Positions 6,711-14,112 of a stretch of DNA of 42,900 nucleotides are shown one piece after another. The translations under genes were made by a program, and so were the position numbers. The notes beneath the pieces are model-generated. The model was not told the origin of the DNA and did not search any database. It saw only the letters and a program-made list of their open reading frames with translations. Each line of letters starts with the position of its first letter. The stretch's first letter is position 1. Source of the stretch: DATMGU01 sp035555315 (GTDB lineage: Bacteria; Pseudomonadota; Alphaproteobacteria; ATCC43930; CGMCC-115725); contig DATMGU010000027.1 of assembly GCA_035555315.1 (NCBI GenBank), forward strand, positions 1 to 42,900, read 5' to 3'.

Positions 6711-7670
6711 ATGCGGAGACATCCCCTGTTAAGGCTTTCCGCCATGGCGCTGCTTTGCATGCTGGCGGCCGCTTGCGCGTCCCGTCCGGCACCCAAGTCG
6801 AGCGAGACGGAGCAGGGCGGCCGTAATTTCTACAAAGTCGGCGCGCCCTATCAGATTGCCGGAGTTTGGTATTATCCGGCTGTGGATTTCAGCTACGATG
6901 AAACTGGTATCGCCTCGTGGTATGGCGAGGCGTTTCACGCCAAGACGACCGCCAATGGCGAGGTGTTCGATTTGAACGCGCTGACCGCCGCCCACCGGAC
7001 CCTGCCGCTGCCCAGCATCGTGCAGGTCACCAACCTCGACAATGGTCGGGTGGTCGAATTGCGGGTCAATGACCGTGGGCCGTTCGCCAGCAACAGGATC
7101 ATCGATATCTCGCGCCGGGGCGCGCAGCTGCTGGGGTTCGAGCAGACGGGTACCGCCAAGGTGCGCGTCCGAATCTTGACGTCGGAGAGCATCCAGGCCG
7201 CCAGCCTTGCCAAGTTGAACGGCAGTCCGGATCAGCTGCCGGTCGAGACGCCGCGCGCGGCCCCCCGCGACCAGGTCGTGGCGATGGCCCTCGCTCCCAA
7301 CGGCAAATCATCCGGAGCCGCCACAGCCACCCAAGCGTCGCCGCCCGCGGCACCGGTCGCGGCGGCACCCGCCCAACCGGCCATCGTGCCGCCGGGGCCG
7401 CCGCTTCCCAATACCGTCATGGTCGTTCCGGTGCGGCCGTCCAGCATCTATGTACAGGCCGGCGCGTTCACCCGCGTCGATAATGCGGCGCAGCTGAAGG
7501 CGCGGCTAAGCCCGCTGGGCGCCGTGGCGATTACCTCCGCCAGGGTCGGCGGCATCGATTTCTTTCGGGTTCGCATCGGGCCGGTCGCGTCCGTCGATCA
7601 GGCCGATGCCCTGCTGACCAAAGTCTCCGCCGTGCCGGGCGCCGCCGAAGCCAAGATCGTTGTCGATTAG
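6711..7670 (+). CDS. rlpA: Septal ring lytic transglycosylase / lipoprotein RlpA with SPOR domain
   Basis: This 319-residue outer-membrane lipoprotein acts on peptide-stripped (denuded) glycan strands. It starts with a lipoprotein signal peptide ending in the lipobox LAAAC (Cys22). The RlpA double-psi beta-barrel follows, with GIASWYGEAFHAKTTANGE and ELRVNDRGPF, the most conserved family motifs. A low-complexity Ala/Pro linker (about residues 180-240) leads to a C-terminal SPOR domain (SIYVQAGAF to the end) that binds denuded septal glycan. ATG 6711 gives the correct signal peptide, though the ribosome-binding site is poor. The next gene's longest frame overlaps this stop codon. Position between MltB-like and PBP5-like genes supports a shared role in wall remodelling. 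Confidence 0.92.
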   Translation: MRRHPLLRLSAMALLCMLAAACASRPAPKSSETEQGGRNFYKVGAPYQIAGVWYYPAVDFSYDETGIASWYGEAFHAKTTANGEVFDLNALTAAHRTLPLPSIVQVTNLDNGRVVELRVNDRGPFASNRIIDISRRGAQLLGFEQTGTAKVRVRILTSESIQAASLAKLNGSPDQLPVETPRAAPRDQVVAMALAPNGKSSGAATATQASPPAAPVAAAPAQPAIVPPGPPLPNTVMVVPVRPSSIYVQAGAFTRVDNAAQLKARLSPLGAVAITSARVGGIDFFRVRIGPVASVDQADALLTKVSAVPGAAEAKIVVD

Positions 7671-7734
7671 GTCGAACACCATGCCGATTTGCCCCCTACC
7701 TCAGCGCCCCTTACCCCTGCGAAAGAACCTCGTC

Positions 7735-8901
7735 ATGACGCGCGTCACCGATTCCCGGTTTTCGGCCATATCCCTGATGTCGAGGGCGCTGGTGCTGGTG
7801 GCGCTGCTGTTGATGCCGTCGATCGCGCGGGCGCAGATCGATACGGATGCGAAATATGTCTACATCGTCGATGCCAAGACCGGCACCGTATTGATGGACA
7901 AGGGCGGCGAGGAGCGCATGGCGCCCGCCTCGATGAGCAAGATCATGACCGCCTATCTGGTGTTCGACCAGTTGAAGCAGGGCAAGCTTTCGCTCACCGA
8001 CGAGCTGACGGTGAGCGAAAAGGCCTGGCGGATGGGCGGCTCCAAGATGTTCGTGCCGTTGGGCGCGCATGTGAAGGTCGAGGACCTGATCCGCGGCATG
8101 CTGATCCAATCCGGCAATGATGCCTGCATCGTGCTGGCCGAAGGCATCGCCGGGTCCGAGGAAGCCTTCGCCCTGATGATGAACAAAAAGGCTGGGGATC
8201 TCGGCCTGACCGGCAGCCATTTCGCGAACTCCAATGGTTGGCCGGATCCCGGCGATTATATGACGGCGAAGGACTTGTCGACCCTGGCGCTGCACACCAT
8301 CCGCGACTTTCCCGAGTATTATCATTACTTCTCGGAAAAGGAGTTCGTCTATAATGGGATCAAGCAGGGTAACCGCAACCCGCTGCTGTACAAGACGGTC
8401 GGTGCCGATGGTCTGAAGACCGGCCATACTGATGAGTCCGGGTTCTCGCTGACCGCCTCGGTCGTGCGCGGCGAACAACACATCATCGCCGTGATGTCCG
8501 GCATGAAAAGCATGAAGAACCGCGCTCAGGACACCGATCGCGTGATCGATTGGGCCTTCCGGGAATTCGGCAACTACGCGTTGTTCAAGCAGGGCGACAC
8601 TGTCGACGAGGCCGATGTCTGGTTGGGCGTCAAGAACAAGGTGCCGCTGGTCGCGGCGCGCGACGTCGCTGTCACCCTGCCCAAGCGTCTGCGCAAGGAC
8701 ATGAAGGTGACGGTGACCTACGACAACCCGATCGCGGCCCCGATCGCCGCCGGCCAGACGGTCGGCAAGCTGGTGATTTCCGCGCCGGAAGTGCCTCCGG
8801 TCGAGGTGCCGCTGGTCACCGGCGCCGCGGTCGACCGACTGGGTCCGATGGGCCGGCTCGGCACGGCGGTGGCTCAGCTCGTCCTGGGGAGCAAACGCTG
8901 A
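7735..8901 (+). CDS. D-alanyl-D-alanine carboxypeptidase (PBP5/6 family)
   Basis: This is a periplasmic serine enzyme that removes the terminal D-Ala from peptidoglycan pentapeptides. All three active-site motifs of the penicillin-recognising family are present: SMSK (Ser66 nucleophile, Lys69), SGN (126-128) and LKTGHT. A signal peptide (ALVLVALLLMPSIARA) precedes the mature start QIDTD. The C-terminal beta domain found in PBP5 is present, and the final segment (VDRLGPMGRLGTAVAQLVL) could be the membrane-anchoring helix. The start is uncertain. ATG 7681, 7735 and 7777 are all in frame and none has a strong ribosome-binding site. 7735 gives a reasonable n-region. The gene lies 6 nt before tmk, within the rlpA-tmk-holB run. 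Confidence 0.9.
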   Translation: MTRVTDSRFSAISLMSRALVLVALLLMPSIARAQIDTDAKYVYIVDAKTGTVLMDKGGEERMAPASMSKIMTAYLVFDQLKQGKLSLTDELTVSEKAWRMGGSKMFVPLGAHVKVEDLIRGMLIQSGNDACIVLAEGIAGSEEAFALMMNKKAGDLGLTGSHFANSNGWPDPGDYMTAKDLSTLALHTIRDFPEYYHYFSEKEFVYNGIKQGNRNPLLYKTVGADGLKTGHTDESGFSLTASVVRGEQHIIAVMSGMKSMKNRAQDTDRVIDWAFREFGNYALFKQGDTVDEADVWLGVKNKVPLVAARDVAVTLPKRLRKDMKVTVTYDNPIAAPIAAGQTVGKLVISAPEVPPVEVPLVTGAAVDRLGPMGRLGTAVAQLVLGSKR

Positions 8902-8907
8902 GGTCCG

Positions 8908-9576
8908 GTGACGGCCTCGGTTGACGCTGCCATGGGAGTGCCGGGTCCAGGTCGCTTCATCACCTTGGAAGGCGGCGAGGGGGCGGGCAAGTCGACGCAG
9001 CTTCGCCTGTTGGCCGACGGGTTGACAGGAGCGGGCCTCTCTATCCTGGCGACGCGAGAGCCGGGTGGCTCGGCCGGTGCGGAAGAGATCCGCGGTTTGC
9101 TGCTCGGCGGGGGCGTCGGGCGCTGGGATCTGGTGACCGAGGCGCTGCTGATGATGGCGGCGCGGCGCGACCATGTGGAGCGGACGGTGCGTCCGGCACT
9201 CGCGGCGGGCGTTTGGGTGGTCTCCGACCGTTTCGAGGATTCGACACGTGCTTATCAGGGTGCCGGCAGCGGCCTCGATCCGAACATCATCGGCGATCTA
9301 TCTCGGATCGCCTGTGAGGGCCTGGCACCGGATCTCACTCTCATCCTCGATCTACCGGTATCGATGGGCCGGGCCCGTGCCGCCGCGCGGCATGCCGGTG
9401 CCGATCGTTTCGAACAGCGCGACGACGCGTTCCATGAGCGGGTTCGTGCGGGATTTCTCGCAATCGCAGCCGCCGAGCCCGGCCGATGCGCCGTGATCGA
9501 TGCCACGGCGGCACCTGCCGAGGTCGCGTCCGCCATCAGGGCTGTCGTGCAGGCCCGCCTCGGCATCTCCTGGTAA
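8908..9576 (+). CDS. tmk: Thymidylate kinase (dTMP kinase)
   Basis: The enzyme phosphorylates dTMP to dTDP with ATP, an essential cytoplasmic step of dTTP synthesis. The 222-residue protein has the P-loop EGGEGAGKST (residues 21-30), the DR(Y/F)-type substrate motif SDRFEDSTRAYQGAG, and a lid region rich in arginine (RARAAARHAGADRFEQRDD). GTG 8908 follows the previous stop codon by 6 nt with TGAGGT overlapping it as ribosome-binding site, suggesting translational coupling. ATG 8932 is an alternative, but the coupled GTG fits better. The holB start lies 7 nt after the stop. The tmk-holB pairing is widely conserved. Confidence 0.95.
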   Translation: MTASVDAAMGVPGPGRFITLEGGEGAGKSTQLRLLADGLTGAGLSILATREPGGSAGAEEIRGLLLGGGVGRWDLVTEALLMMAARRDHVERTVRPALAAGVWVVSDRFEDSTRAYQGAGSGLDPNIIGDLSRIACEGLAPDLTLILDLPVSMGRARAAARHAGADRFEQRDDAFHERVRAGFLAIAAAEPGRCAVIDATAAPAEVASAIRAVVQARLGISW

Positions 9577-9583
9577 GACGCCG

Positions 9584-10690
9584 ATGGCCTCACCGCAAAC
9601 CACCGATGACGAGGCGCCTGATCCCTTCGCCCCCCGGCGCAATCCAACGCTGATCGGCCATGGGGCGACGGAGGCGGCCCTATTGGCGGCGTCTGAAAGC
9701 GGTCGATTGCCGCACGCGATCATTCTGGGGGGGCCACGCGGCATCGGCAAAGCCACTCTGGCCTTCCGGTTCACCCGGTTCCTGTTGGCGGGGGACAGTG
9801 CGGGGGACGGCCTGTTCGCTGCCGCGCCGAAGACGGATCTGGCGATCGATCCCGAGCATCCGACCGCCCGTCGCGTCGCCGCCGCGGGCCATGCGGATCT
9901 CCTGACCGTCGAGCGTGGTCTCGATCCGCGACGCAAGCGGATGCGCAGTGAGATCGTCGTCGACGATGTGCGGGAGATCGCATCATTCCTCCGCCTCACT
10001 TCCGCGGAGGGCGGTTGGCGTATCGTCGTCATCGACAGTGCCGACGAGATGAATCGCAATGCTACCAATGCCTTATTGAAGGTTCTTGAGGAGCCTCCGC
10101 GGCAAGCCCTGTTGCTGCTGGTGTGCCACGCACCCGGGCGGTTGCTGCCGACCATCCGGTCGCGGTGTCGCCTGTTGCGGCTGGAACCACTCGGTGAGAC
10201 GGCGGTGGTCGAGCTGCTGCGGCAACACCGTCCGGCGCTGCCGCTCGGCGAGGCGACGGCGCTCGCCCGGCTGAGCGAAGGGAGCATCGGTCGGGCGATC
10301 GATCTGGCCGATGCGGGGGGCGTCGACCTCTATCGCTCGCTGCTCGGGTTGCTGGGCGAGTTGCCACAACTCGATGTCGCGGCGCTGCATCGGCTGGCCG
10401 AACGGGTTGCCGCCAGCGATGATAGCTGGCGCACCTTTGTCGAGCTGCTGACCGGTTGGCTCGCCCAGCTGGTGACGCGCGCCGCCGGCGACGGCATCTC
10501 CGACGCACCGGAAATCGTCCCGGGCGAGGCGACGCTGGGCGCCCGGCTCGCCACTCGCCGCCGCCTCGACCAATGGGTCGAGGTTTGGGAGGGGCTGCGC
10601 ATGCTGTTCAGCCGAGCGGATGCCGTCAACCTCGACCGCAAACAGGTCGTGCTCGACGCGTTTCTGAGCCTGGAAACAGCCGCGCGTTAG
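9584..10690 (+). CDS. holB: DNA polymerase III subunit delta'
   Basis: Delta' is a rigid AAA+ subunit of the clamp loader. The 368-residue protein has the AAA+ core with a degenerate P-loop (ILGGPRGIGKATLA). It also has the family segments RIVVIDSADEMNRNATNALL and LEEPPRQALLLLVCH, and the arginine-finger region IRSRCRLLRL. ATG 9584 is preferred over a far upstream frame opening inside tmk. The predicted protein then starts MASPQTTDDEAPDPF and runs into the conserved IGHGATEAAL. Immediately downstream come a TTGACA box and the trp leader, not metG, which usually follows this gene in alphaproteobacteria. Confidence 0.93.
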   Translation: MASPQTTDDEAPDPFAPRRNPTLIGHGATEAALLAASESGRLPHAIILGGPRGIGKATLAFRFTRFLLAGDSAGDGLFAAAPKTDLAIDPEHPTARRVAAAGHADLLTVERGLDPRRKRMRSEIVVDDVREIASFLRLTSAEGGWRIVVIDSADEMNRNATNALLKVLEEPPRQALLLLVCHAPGRLLPTIRSRCRLLRLEPLGETAVVELLRQHRPALPLGEATALARLSEGSIGRAIDLADAGGVDLYRSLLGLLGELPQLDVAALHRLAERVAASDDSWRTFVELLTGWLAQLVTRAAGDGISDAPEIVPGEATLGARLATRRRLDQWVEVWEGLRMLFSRADAVNLDRKQVVLDAFLSLETAAR

Positions 10691-10700
10691 CCATAAGCTG

Positions 10701-10706
10701 TTGACA
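10701..10706 (+). promoter_or_regulatory. Candidate -35 box of the trp leader-trpEG transcript
   Basis: A consensus TTGACA lies 11 bp after the holB stop codon and 30 bp before the leader-peptide start. A convincing -10 hexamer at 16-18 nt is not visible (the region reads TCAGCCTT), so the exact promoter is uncertain. Its position upstream of an attenuator makes a promoter here likely. Confidence 0.4.
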
Positions 10707-10735
10707 CGCCCATGATCGTTGGTCAGCCTTCGCGC

Positions 10736-10822
10736 ATGTCGTTCGACGCTCACATCGCTTCATCATCGCTGCAGGCCTGGACCTGGTGGTGGCGTTTGTC
10801 CGTGGGCAACCGCGACGGCTGA
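10736..10822 (+). CDS. trpL: Tryptophan operon leader peptide
   Basis: This 28-codon frame contains four tryptophan codons in five (codons 15, 17, 18 and 19, reading AWTWWWRLS). Such clustering is the hallmark of a trp leader peptide. Ribosome stalling on these codons when charged tRNA-Trp is scarce would change the folding of the downstream RNA. The stop TGA (10820-10822) falls within the 5' arm of the predicted antiterminator, so a ribosome finishing translation would block antiterminator folding. No clear ribosome-binding site is visible. The peptide has no function beyond being translated. It lies 92 nt upstream of trpE and belongs to the same transcript. Confidence 0.85.
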   Translation: MSFDAHIASSSLQAWTWWWRLSVGNRDG

Positions 10823-10856
10823 TTATGTGTATCAGCGGTTCGTTCCGGCAGCCCAC
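10802..10856 (+). promoter_or_regulatory. trp antiterminator structure
   Basis: GTGGGC (10802-10807) is complementary to GCCCAC (10851-10856), the 5' arm of the terminator. Inside this pairing, AACC (10808-10811) pairs with GGTT (10837-10840), and GCTGAT (10818-10823) with ATCAGC (10831-10836) around a 7-nt loop. This structure and the terminator are mutually exclusive. It should form when the ribosome stalls on the Trp codons at 10778-10792. Pairing was found by eye. No folding energy was computed. Confidence 0.65.
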
Positions 10857-10879
10857 CAACGTTTTGGTGGGCTTTTTTT
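10851..10879 (+). terminator. trp attenuator (intrinsic terminator)
   Basis: This is a perfect 9-bp stem, GCCCACCAA (10851-10859) with TTGGTGGGC (10864-10872), with a 4-nt CGTT loop and seven T residues (10873-10879). It lies between the leader peptide and trpE, so it would stop transcription before trpE when tryptophan is plentiful. Confidence 0.88.
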
Positions 10880-10914
10880 ATGTTCAAAAATCCAGCTTGG
10901 GCGGTGGGTGGCAA

Positions 10915-12426
10915 ATGCTCGACGAAGTGTCGCAAAGAGAAGCCGGTGGAACGATCGACGTTCATCTTAAAACCTACCCGATGGAGTTTCGGGAGCCCTT
11001 CCAGGCTTACCTTTCGTGCCGGGATCTCTTTGGCCCGGAAAGCGCATTCCTGCTCGAATCACTGTCCGGGCCGCGTCAGGATGCCAGATCGGCAACCGTC
11101 GGCTTTCGGCCGCTGCTCACCGTCGAAATCCAAAACTGTCGTGTCAGCCTTTCCGGCGAGACCAAAATTGTCGATATCGTTTCGCGGGCGATAGAACAAT
11201 CGGGAAGCGTCCATATTGGAAGCGGTGATATAACTATCGAAGAGAATGCCGATTTGTGGAAAATTCTCCGCGTCATTCAAAATCTATTCACCGTCGATGG
11301 TAAAACGTCGGCGGATTCATACAGTTTTGGATTCTTTGGGTATTTTGGCTACGATACCGTTCGCTTCATTGAAACCTTGCCCCGCAAGATCGAAGCCCGC
11401 GATGGTGCGCCGGATATTTGCCTGTCGGTATTCGAGGGCGTAATCAAGTTTGACTTGGCGAACCGAACCGCCGAACTGATCAAAGCCGACTCCACTCTCT
11501 GGGCACCGACCCCTCTCGACGACATCACGCGGCATCTTGCCGGGGAAACCCTCTCGGAGATCCGGGACGACATTCCCGAAGTTCCCGCGCCCCTATCGAT
11601 TTCAGACTCGATCACGCAGCAGCGCTATGCGGAAATCGTCCAGCAAGCGCTGTATCACATCGGCATCGGCGACATCTATCAAGTCCAGCTTGGGCATGAG
11701 CTGACTATCCGTTCAGCGGCGGACCCCCTGGCTGTCTACCGTCGCCTGCGTGCCAGAAACCCGGCCCCCTACATGTATTTGGCCCAGCTGGGCAGCGCCA
11801 CGCTGATCGGGGCGAGCCCCGAGGTGTTCCTGCGTGCCGAAGCGGGTACGATCACGATGCGCCCCTTGGCCGGAACCATCCGGCGTGGCCGCGACGACGA
11901 GGAGGACGCCGCGGCCGCCGCGAAGCTTCGCGCGGATGAGAAGGAAATCGCCGAACACGTCATGCTCGTCGATCTGTGCCGCAACGATATCGGTCGCATC
12001 TGCATCCCTCGGACGCTCGCCGTCACCGAATTGCTGGCCATCGAGAAGTATTCGCATGTTTTCCACCTCGTCTCGAACGTGATCGGCAAGGTGTCGGAAG
12101 AGATCGATATCTACGATGCGATCGCGGCGACCTTCCCGGCGGGCACCATGACCGGCGCGCCGAAGGTGCGGGCGATGGAGATCATCGAAGAACTCGAAAC
12201 CTCGCGGCGCGGCGTCTATGCCGGCGCGGTCGGGCTGATCGACTTCTCGGGATATGCGAATCTCGCCCTGTGCATCCGAACGGCGATCCATGACGGTCGC
12301 GACTACGTCATCCGGGCGTCCGCCGGCATCGTCGCCGATTCCCATCCCGACCAGGAATGGCGGGAAACAAGGTCGAAACTCGGCGCCACCTATTGGGCGA
12401 TCACCGGTACGGAGTTGACGCCATGA
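10915..12426 (+). CDS. trpE: Anthranilate synthase component I
   Basis: With TrpG, this enzyme makes anthranilate from chorismate and glutamine, the first committed step of tryptophan synthesis. The 503-residue protein has the N-terminal LLES motif (residues 46-49), which binds feedback-inhibiting tryptophan. The C-terminal chorismate-binding domain shows YQVQLGHEL, MRPLAGTIRRG, MLVDLCRNDIGR, TFPAGTMTGAPK and GAVGLIDFSG. ATG 10915 follows the attenuator; the longer upstream frame would run through the terminator. The stop codon overlaps the trpG start (ATGA). The 5' third is noticeably AT-richer than its surroundings; for example 11221-11280 has 25 G or C in 60 bases by my count. The Trp-codon leader argues for a true tryptophan pathway enzyme and against a phenazine or siderophore homologue. 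Confidence 0.93.
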   Translation: MLDEVSQREAGGTIDVHLKTYPMEFREPFQAYLSCRDLFGPESAFLLESLSGPRQDARSATVGFRPLLTVEIQNCRVSLSGETKIVDIVSRAIEQSGSVHIGSGDITIEENADLWKILRVIQNLFTVDGKTSADSYSFGFFGYFGYDTVRFIETLPRKIEARDGAPDICLSVFEGVIKFDLANRTAELIKADSTLWAPTPLDDITRHLAGETLSEIRDDIPEVPAPLSISDSITQQRYAEIVQQALYHIGIGDIYQVQLGHELTIRSAADPLAVYRRLRARNPAPYMYLAQLGSATLIGASPEVFLRAEAGTITMRPLAGTIRRGRDDEEDAAAAAKLRADEKEIAEHVMLVDLCRNDIGRICIPRTLAVTELLAIEKYSHVFHLVSNVIGKVSEEIDIYDAIAATFPAGTMTGAPKVRAMEIIEELETSRRGVYAGAVGLIDFSGYANLALCIRTAIHDGRDYVIRASAGIVADSHPDQEWRETRSKLGATYWAITGTELTP

Positions 12427-13010
12427 AAGCGCTTCTGATCGATGCCTATGACAGCTTCGTCTACATCATCCGGCAATATCTGTTGGAGGCGGACATAGAC
12501 ACCCGGGTGATTCGCAATGACCGGATCTCACTGGCCGATATTGACGAGATGGCGCCCGATTTTATCGTCCTGGGTCCCGGTCCGGGTCATCCGGCGGACG
12601 CTCATTATGTGGAGATCATCGAGCGCTTCGGCGGCGGCATCCCCATCCTCGGCGTCTGCCTCGGCCACCAGGCCATCGGTCTTGCCTTCGGCGGCACGGT
12701 GCGGCGGGCGACGCATCTCATGCACGGCAAGACCAGCCTTGTCGTCCATGACGGATCGGGCTGCTTCCACGGTCAGAAGCGGCCGCTCCGAGCGACACGC
12801 TATCATTCGCTCATCGTGGAGCGCGAAACACTCCCGCCCTGCCTGACCGTCACGGCCGAGGCCGCCGATGACGGCTACATCATGGGGCTAAGGCACGCGA
12901 CCCTGCCGATCGAATCGGTTCAGTTCCATCCGGAAAGCATCTGCACCGAAGCGGGCCCGAGCCTGTTCACAAACTTCGTCACGCGCCACGTCTCCCATAC
13001 ATGGGATTAG
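12423..13010 (+). CDS. trpG: Anthranilate synthase component II (glutamine amidotransferase)
   Basis: TrpG supplies ammonia from glutamine to TrpE. The 195-residue class I amidotransferase has the nucleophile elbow GVCLGHQ (Cys79) and the catalytic His169-Glu171 in QFHPES, with GPGPGHP as the oxyanion-strand motif. ATG 12423 overlaps the trpE stop by 4 nt, which implies translational coupling and a 1:1 complex. trpE and trpG are separate here, whereas many alphaproteobacteria have a trpE(G) fusion. The gene ends 10 bp from the convergent argC stop, with no obvious terminator between. A trpD or trpC gene is not adjacent. Confidence 0.93.
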   Translation: MKALLIDAYDSFVYIIRQYLLEADIDTRVIRNDRISLADIDEMAPDFIVLGPGPGHPADAHYVEIIERFGGGIPILGVCLGHQAIGLAFGGTVRRATHLMHGKTSLVVHDGSGCFHGQKRPLRATRYHSLIVERETLPPCLTVTAEAADDGYIMGLRHATLPIESVQFHPESICTEAGPSLFTNFVTRHVSHTWD

Positions 13011-13020
13011 CCCAGCCGGG

Positions 13021-13971
13021 TCAACCGAGGTCGGGGATCCCCAGCATCAAGCCGATGTTCTGGATCGCCGCGCCGCAGGCGCCTTTGCCCAGATTGTCCA
13101 ATTGCGCGACGACCAGAGCCTGTTCGGTCTTCGGGTTCCAGACGACATGGATATCGAGGAAATCCGTGCCGGCGAGGCCGTCCGCCTCGATCTTTTCGCC
13201 GGCGCCCTTGCCTTCGAGGCGCAGCAGCGGGCGAACGCGCACTTGGCTCTTTGCCGCGTAATGGTCCTGATAGATCCGGTGAAGCTCAACCCCGGAAAGG
13301 TTTTTCGACAGGTCCCACAACTGCAGCGGCAGATTGACCAGCATGCCGCGCGGGAAGCGACCGACGCTCGGCACGAAGAGCGGCGGCTTCGCCATGCCCG
13401 AATGATGCCGGATCTCCGGCACGTGCTTATGTTCGAAGCTCAGGCCGTATTCGTACAACCCCGTATCAAGATAGCCGGGCGCCGCCTTGTCCTCGAAGGC
13501 GGCGATCAAGGATTTGCCGCCACCGGTATAGCCGGACACCGCGTTCAGCATCACCGCGGCATCGGCGGGCAGGGCACCGGCCTCGATCAAGGGGCGGAGG
13601 AGGGCGATGCCGCCGGTCGCGTAGCAGCCAGGGTTGGTGACCCGCGCCGCCTCGGCGATCAGGGTCGTCTGACCCTCGGTCAGTTCCGAGAAGCCAAAGA
13701 CCCAATCCGGGTGGGTCCGGAATGCGCTGCTGGCATCGAGAACGCGGACGGCCGGATTTTCGACCATGCCGACCGCTTCGATCGCGGCGTCATCCGGCAG
13801 GCAGAGTATCGCGAGGTCGCAGCTGTTCAGCGCATCCTCGCGCGCCGCGGGATCCTTGCGCCGCTCGGGAGCGAGCCGCAGGATCTCCAGATCCGGCCGA
13901 TCATGCAGGCGGTTGGCGATCACCAGACCGGTGGTGCCGCTTTCGCCATCGATGAACACGCGCTTAGGCAT
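13021..13971 (-). CDS. argC: N-acetyl-gamma-glutamyl-phosphate reductase (short type)
   Basis: ArgC reduces N-acetylglutamyl phosphate to the semialdehyde with NADPH in arginine synthesis. The 316-residue protein has the N-terminal dinucleotide-binding start VFIDGESGTTG, then the catalytic Cys116 in TNPGCYATGG, and VSGYTGGGKSLI. Length and the SGTTG-type start fit the shorter ArgC subfamily. ATG 13971 has AAAGGA 8 nt upstream on its strand. The 140-bp gap to the divergent metG should hold both promoters. An AT-rich TATATAAGAAT stretch there could be the argC -10 region, but no -35 box is clear. Together with trpEG, the gene separates holB from metG. Confidence 0.94.
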   Translation of the reverse strand: MPKRVFIDGESGTTGLVIANRLHDRPDLEILRLAPERRKDPAAREDALNSCDLAILCLPDDAAIEAVGMVENPAVRVLDASSAFRTHPDWVFGFSELTEGQTTLIAEAARVTNPGCYATGGIALLRPLIEAGALPADAAVMLNAVSGYTGGGKSLIAAFEDKAAPGYLDTGLYEYGLSFEHKHVPEIRHHSGMAKPPLFVPSVGRFPRGMLVNLPLQLWDLSKNLSGVELHRIYQDHYAAKSQVRVRPLLRLEGKGAGEKIEADGLAGTDFLDIHVVWNPKTEQALVVAQLDNLGKGACGAAIQNIGLMLGIPDLG

Positions 13972-14112
13972 GCCGCAATCCTTTCAATACGCCGTCAGGA
14001 TTCTTATATACTAATGCACAAGCGGCGACTCCTGCTTAGGCGGAAAAGCTCCATCTCACCCTCAGCAAGGCGCGCCGCCTATTCCCGGCCGGTGCCATAA
14101 CGGGAGACCAGG

